This document shows positions 20,713 through 21,686 of a DNA stretch of 21,686 nucleotides, in pieces. Position 1 is the stretch's first letter. Every line of letters begins with the position of its first letter. Made by a program: the position numbers and the translations under genes. Under the pieces are notes generated by a model, which worked only from the letters and a program-made list of their open reading frames with translations, did no database searches and had not been told where the DNA came from. The stretch comes from CAZTCJ01 sp964612085 (GTDB lineage Bacteria; Pseudomonadota; Alphaproteobacteria; JAJFIK01). The DNA lies in the NCBI GenBank assembly GCA_964612085.1, contig CAZTCJ010000068.1, forward strand, positions 1-21,686, given 5' to 3'.

Positions 20713-21686
20713 TTAGTTGGCCTGGCGGCGCAGAAAGGCCGGAATTTCCAGCTGATCCTTGTCCTCGCAGGCCGGGAAGACCTGATCGTCGGGCGTCGCC
20801 CGCAGACCGGCGTCCTTGTCCTGACCGCCCTGGCCTTGCGCCTGATCCCGGCGCTGAGCCTGTTGAGCGGACCGGTTCTTGTTGTCGGACGACAGGCCCA
20901 ACGAGACGCTCGCCACCCGGTTCAAGAGACCGCCGCGCTTGCGTTCCTGGGGTGCGGGCCGCGTGCCGCCGTCCCCGCTGGGCGCCCGGGCTTCCGCCGC
21001 ACGTCCGCCGCCGCTCACCGCATGGACGCTGCCGCCGCCCTGAGCCACCGCCAGGGGCGCTTCGGCGGCGATATCCTCCGCCGCTTCGGCCTCGATCTCT
21101 TCCAGATCGTCGAGATCGGCTTCCGTGGTGGCATTGTCGGCGACCACCGACAGGCCGGGCTGGGCCTTGGCCGCATCGGCCGGTTTGGAGCCGCTGTCCG
21201 CCGCGGGCTGGGCGACGGGCGCCTTGGGACGCCATGTGTCGCCGCTTTCCTTGGCGGCCGGCGCACCGGTCGCGGCCTGAGCCGGGCTCGGGGCCTGGCG
21301 GTAGGGCTGGCGTGCCGCCGGACGGGTCGGCGCATCGCCCGGGGCCTCCAGGCCTTCCACGTCGTCGATGCCGGTGGCGACGATCGACACGCGGATCTTG
21401 CCGTCCATGCCTTCGTTGAAGGTGGAGCCGACGATGATGTTCGCATCCGGATCGACTTCGCCCCGGATCCGGTTCGCCGCCTCGTCCACTTCGAACAAGG
21501 TCATGTCCATGCCGCCGGTGATGTTGATCAGCACGCCGCGCGCGCCTTTCATCGGCACTTCGTCCAGCAGCGGATTGTTGATGGCGGCCTCGGCGGCCTC
21601 GATCGCCCGCTGTTCGCCTTCCGCTTCGCCTGTGCCCATCATGGCCTTGCCCATCTCGTTCATCACGGTGCGCACATCCGCGAAGT
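20713..21686 (-). CDS. ftsZ: Cell division protein FtsZ, C-terminal part (5' truncated by window edge)
   Basis: FtsZ is the tubulin-like GTPase that forms the division ring at mid-cell. The visible 323 residues open with FADVRTVMNEMGKAMMGTGEA, the T7-loop and following helix, then the rest of the C-terminal globular domain (NNPLLDEVPMKGARGVLINI, FEVDEAANRIR, DPDANIIVGSTFNEGMDGKI, RVSIVATGID). The GTP-binding N-terminal domain lies outside the window. A long, low-complexity linker of about 200 residues follows, rich in Ala, Pro and Gln with an acidic patch (ADLDDLEEIEAEAAED) and a basic/hydrophobic patch (KRGGLLNRVASVSLGL). It ends in the conserved C-terminal peptide DQLEIPAFLRRQAN that binds FtsA and other partners. 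Long linkers are usual in alphaproteobacterial FtsZ. A strong terminator follows the TAA stop. Confidence 0.98.
   Translation of the reverse strand, partial: FADVRTVMNEMGKAMMGTGEAEGEQRAIEAAEAAINNPLLDEVPMKGARGVLINITGGMDMTLFEVDEAANRIRGEVDPDANIIVGSTFNEGMDGKIRVSIVATGIDDVEGLEAPGDAPTRPAARQPYRQAPSPAQAATGAPAAKESGDTWRPKAPVAQPAADSGSKPADAAKAQPGLSVVADNATTEADLDDLEEIEAEAAEDIAAEAPLAVAQGGGSVHAVSGGGRAAEARAPSGDGGTRPAPQERKRGGLLNRVASVSLGLSSDNKNRSAQQAQRRDQAQGQGGQDKDAGLRATPDDQVFPACEDKDQLEIPAFLRRQAN

Overview
The window looks like ordinary chromosome from a GC-rich alphaproteobacterium. The evidence is a class II fumarase followed by a small ribbon-helix-helix gene, a DUF4169 gene, and the order ftsZ-lpxC-bamD-recN-ligA (the tail of the division/cell-wall cluster as found in this class). 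The ClC channel, PcrA/UvrD helicase and three-domain aminopeptidase P also fit. I cannot fix the order or genus. There are no tRNAs, rRNAs, CRISPR arrays, insertion sequences or prophage genes.

Layout, left to right. (1) 1-1079, plus strand: the C-terminal 60% of fumC, then a 79-aa RHH protein. (2) 1111-5429, minus strand: a 1165-aa AsmA-family inner-membrane protein followed 23 bp later by an uncharacterised lipoprotein. (3) 5659-13140, plus strand: DUF4169, an exported pentapeptide-repeat protein, a ClC channel with a CBS tail, pcrA/uvrD, prmA and pepP. All gaps here are under 50 bp, so it may be one transcription unit. (4) 13137-18479, minus strand: bamD, recN, ligA and a small flavodoxin-fold protein; the last three are linked by two 4-bp ATGA overlaps. 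(5) 18956-19396, plus strand: an XRE-family regulator set inside the lpxC-bamD interval. (6) 19417-21686, minus strand: lpxC and the C-terminal part of ftsZ, separated by a strong intrinsic terminator and a candidate lpxC promoter.

Together the right half joins cell division (FtsZ), lipid A synthesis (LpxC), outer-membrane protein assembly (BamD) and DNA repair/ligation (RecN, LigA). The left half is housekeeping metabolism (fumarase) plus envelope proteins. No clearly new multi-gene system is visible. The points most worth a second look are: a perfect 19-bp dyad filling the spacer of the candidate lpxC promoter; the XRE gene inserted between lpxC and bamD, with a dyad-rich upstream region; a ClC protein whose usual chloride-contact and proton-path residues are replaced; and a flavodoxin-like gene coupled to ligA that overlaps pepP tail to tail. 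Start codons were chosen from family alignment and Shine-Dalgarno position; all family calls come from reading motifs by eye.
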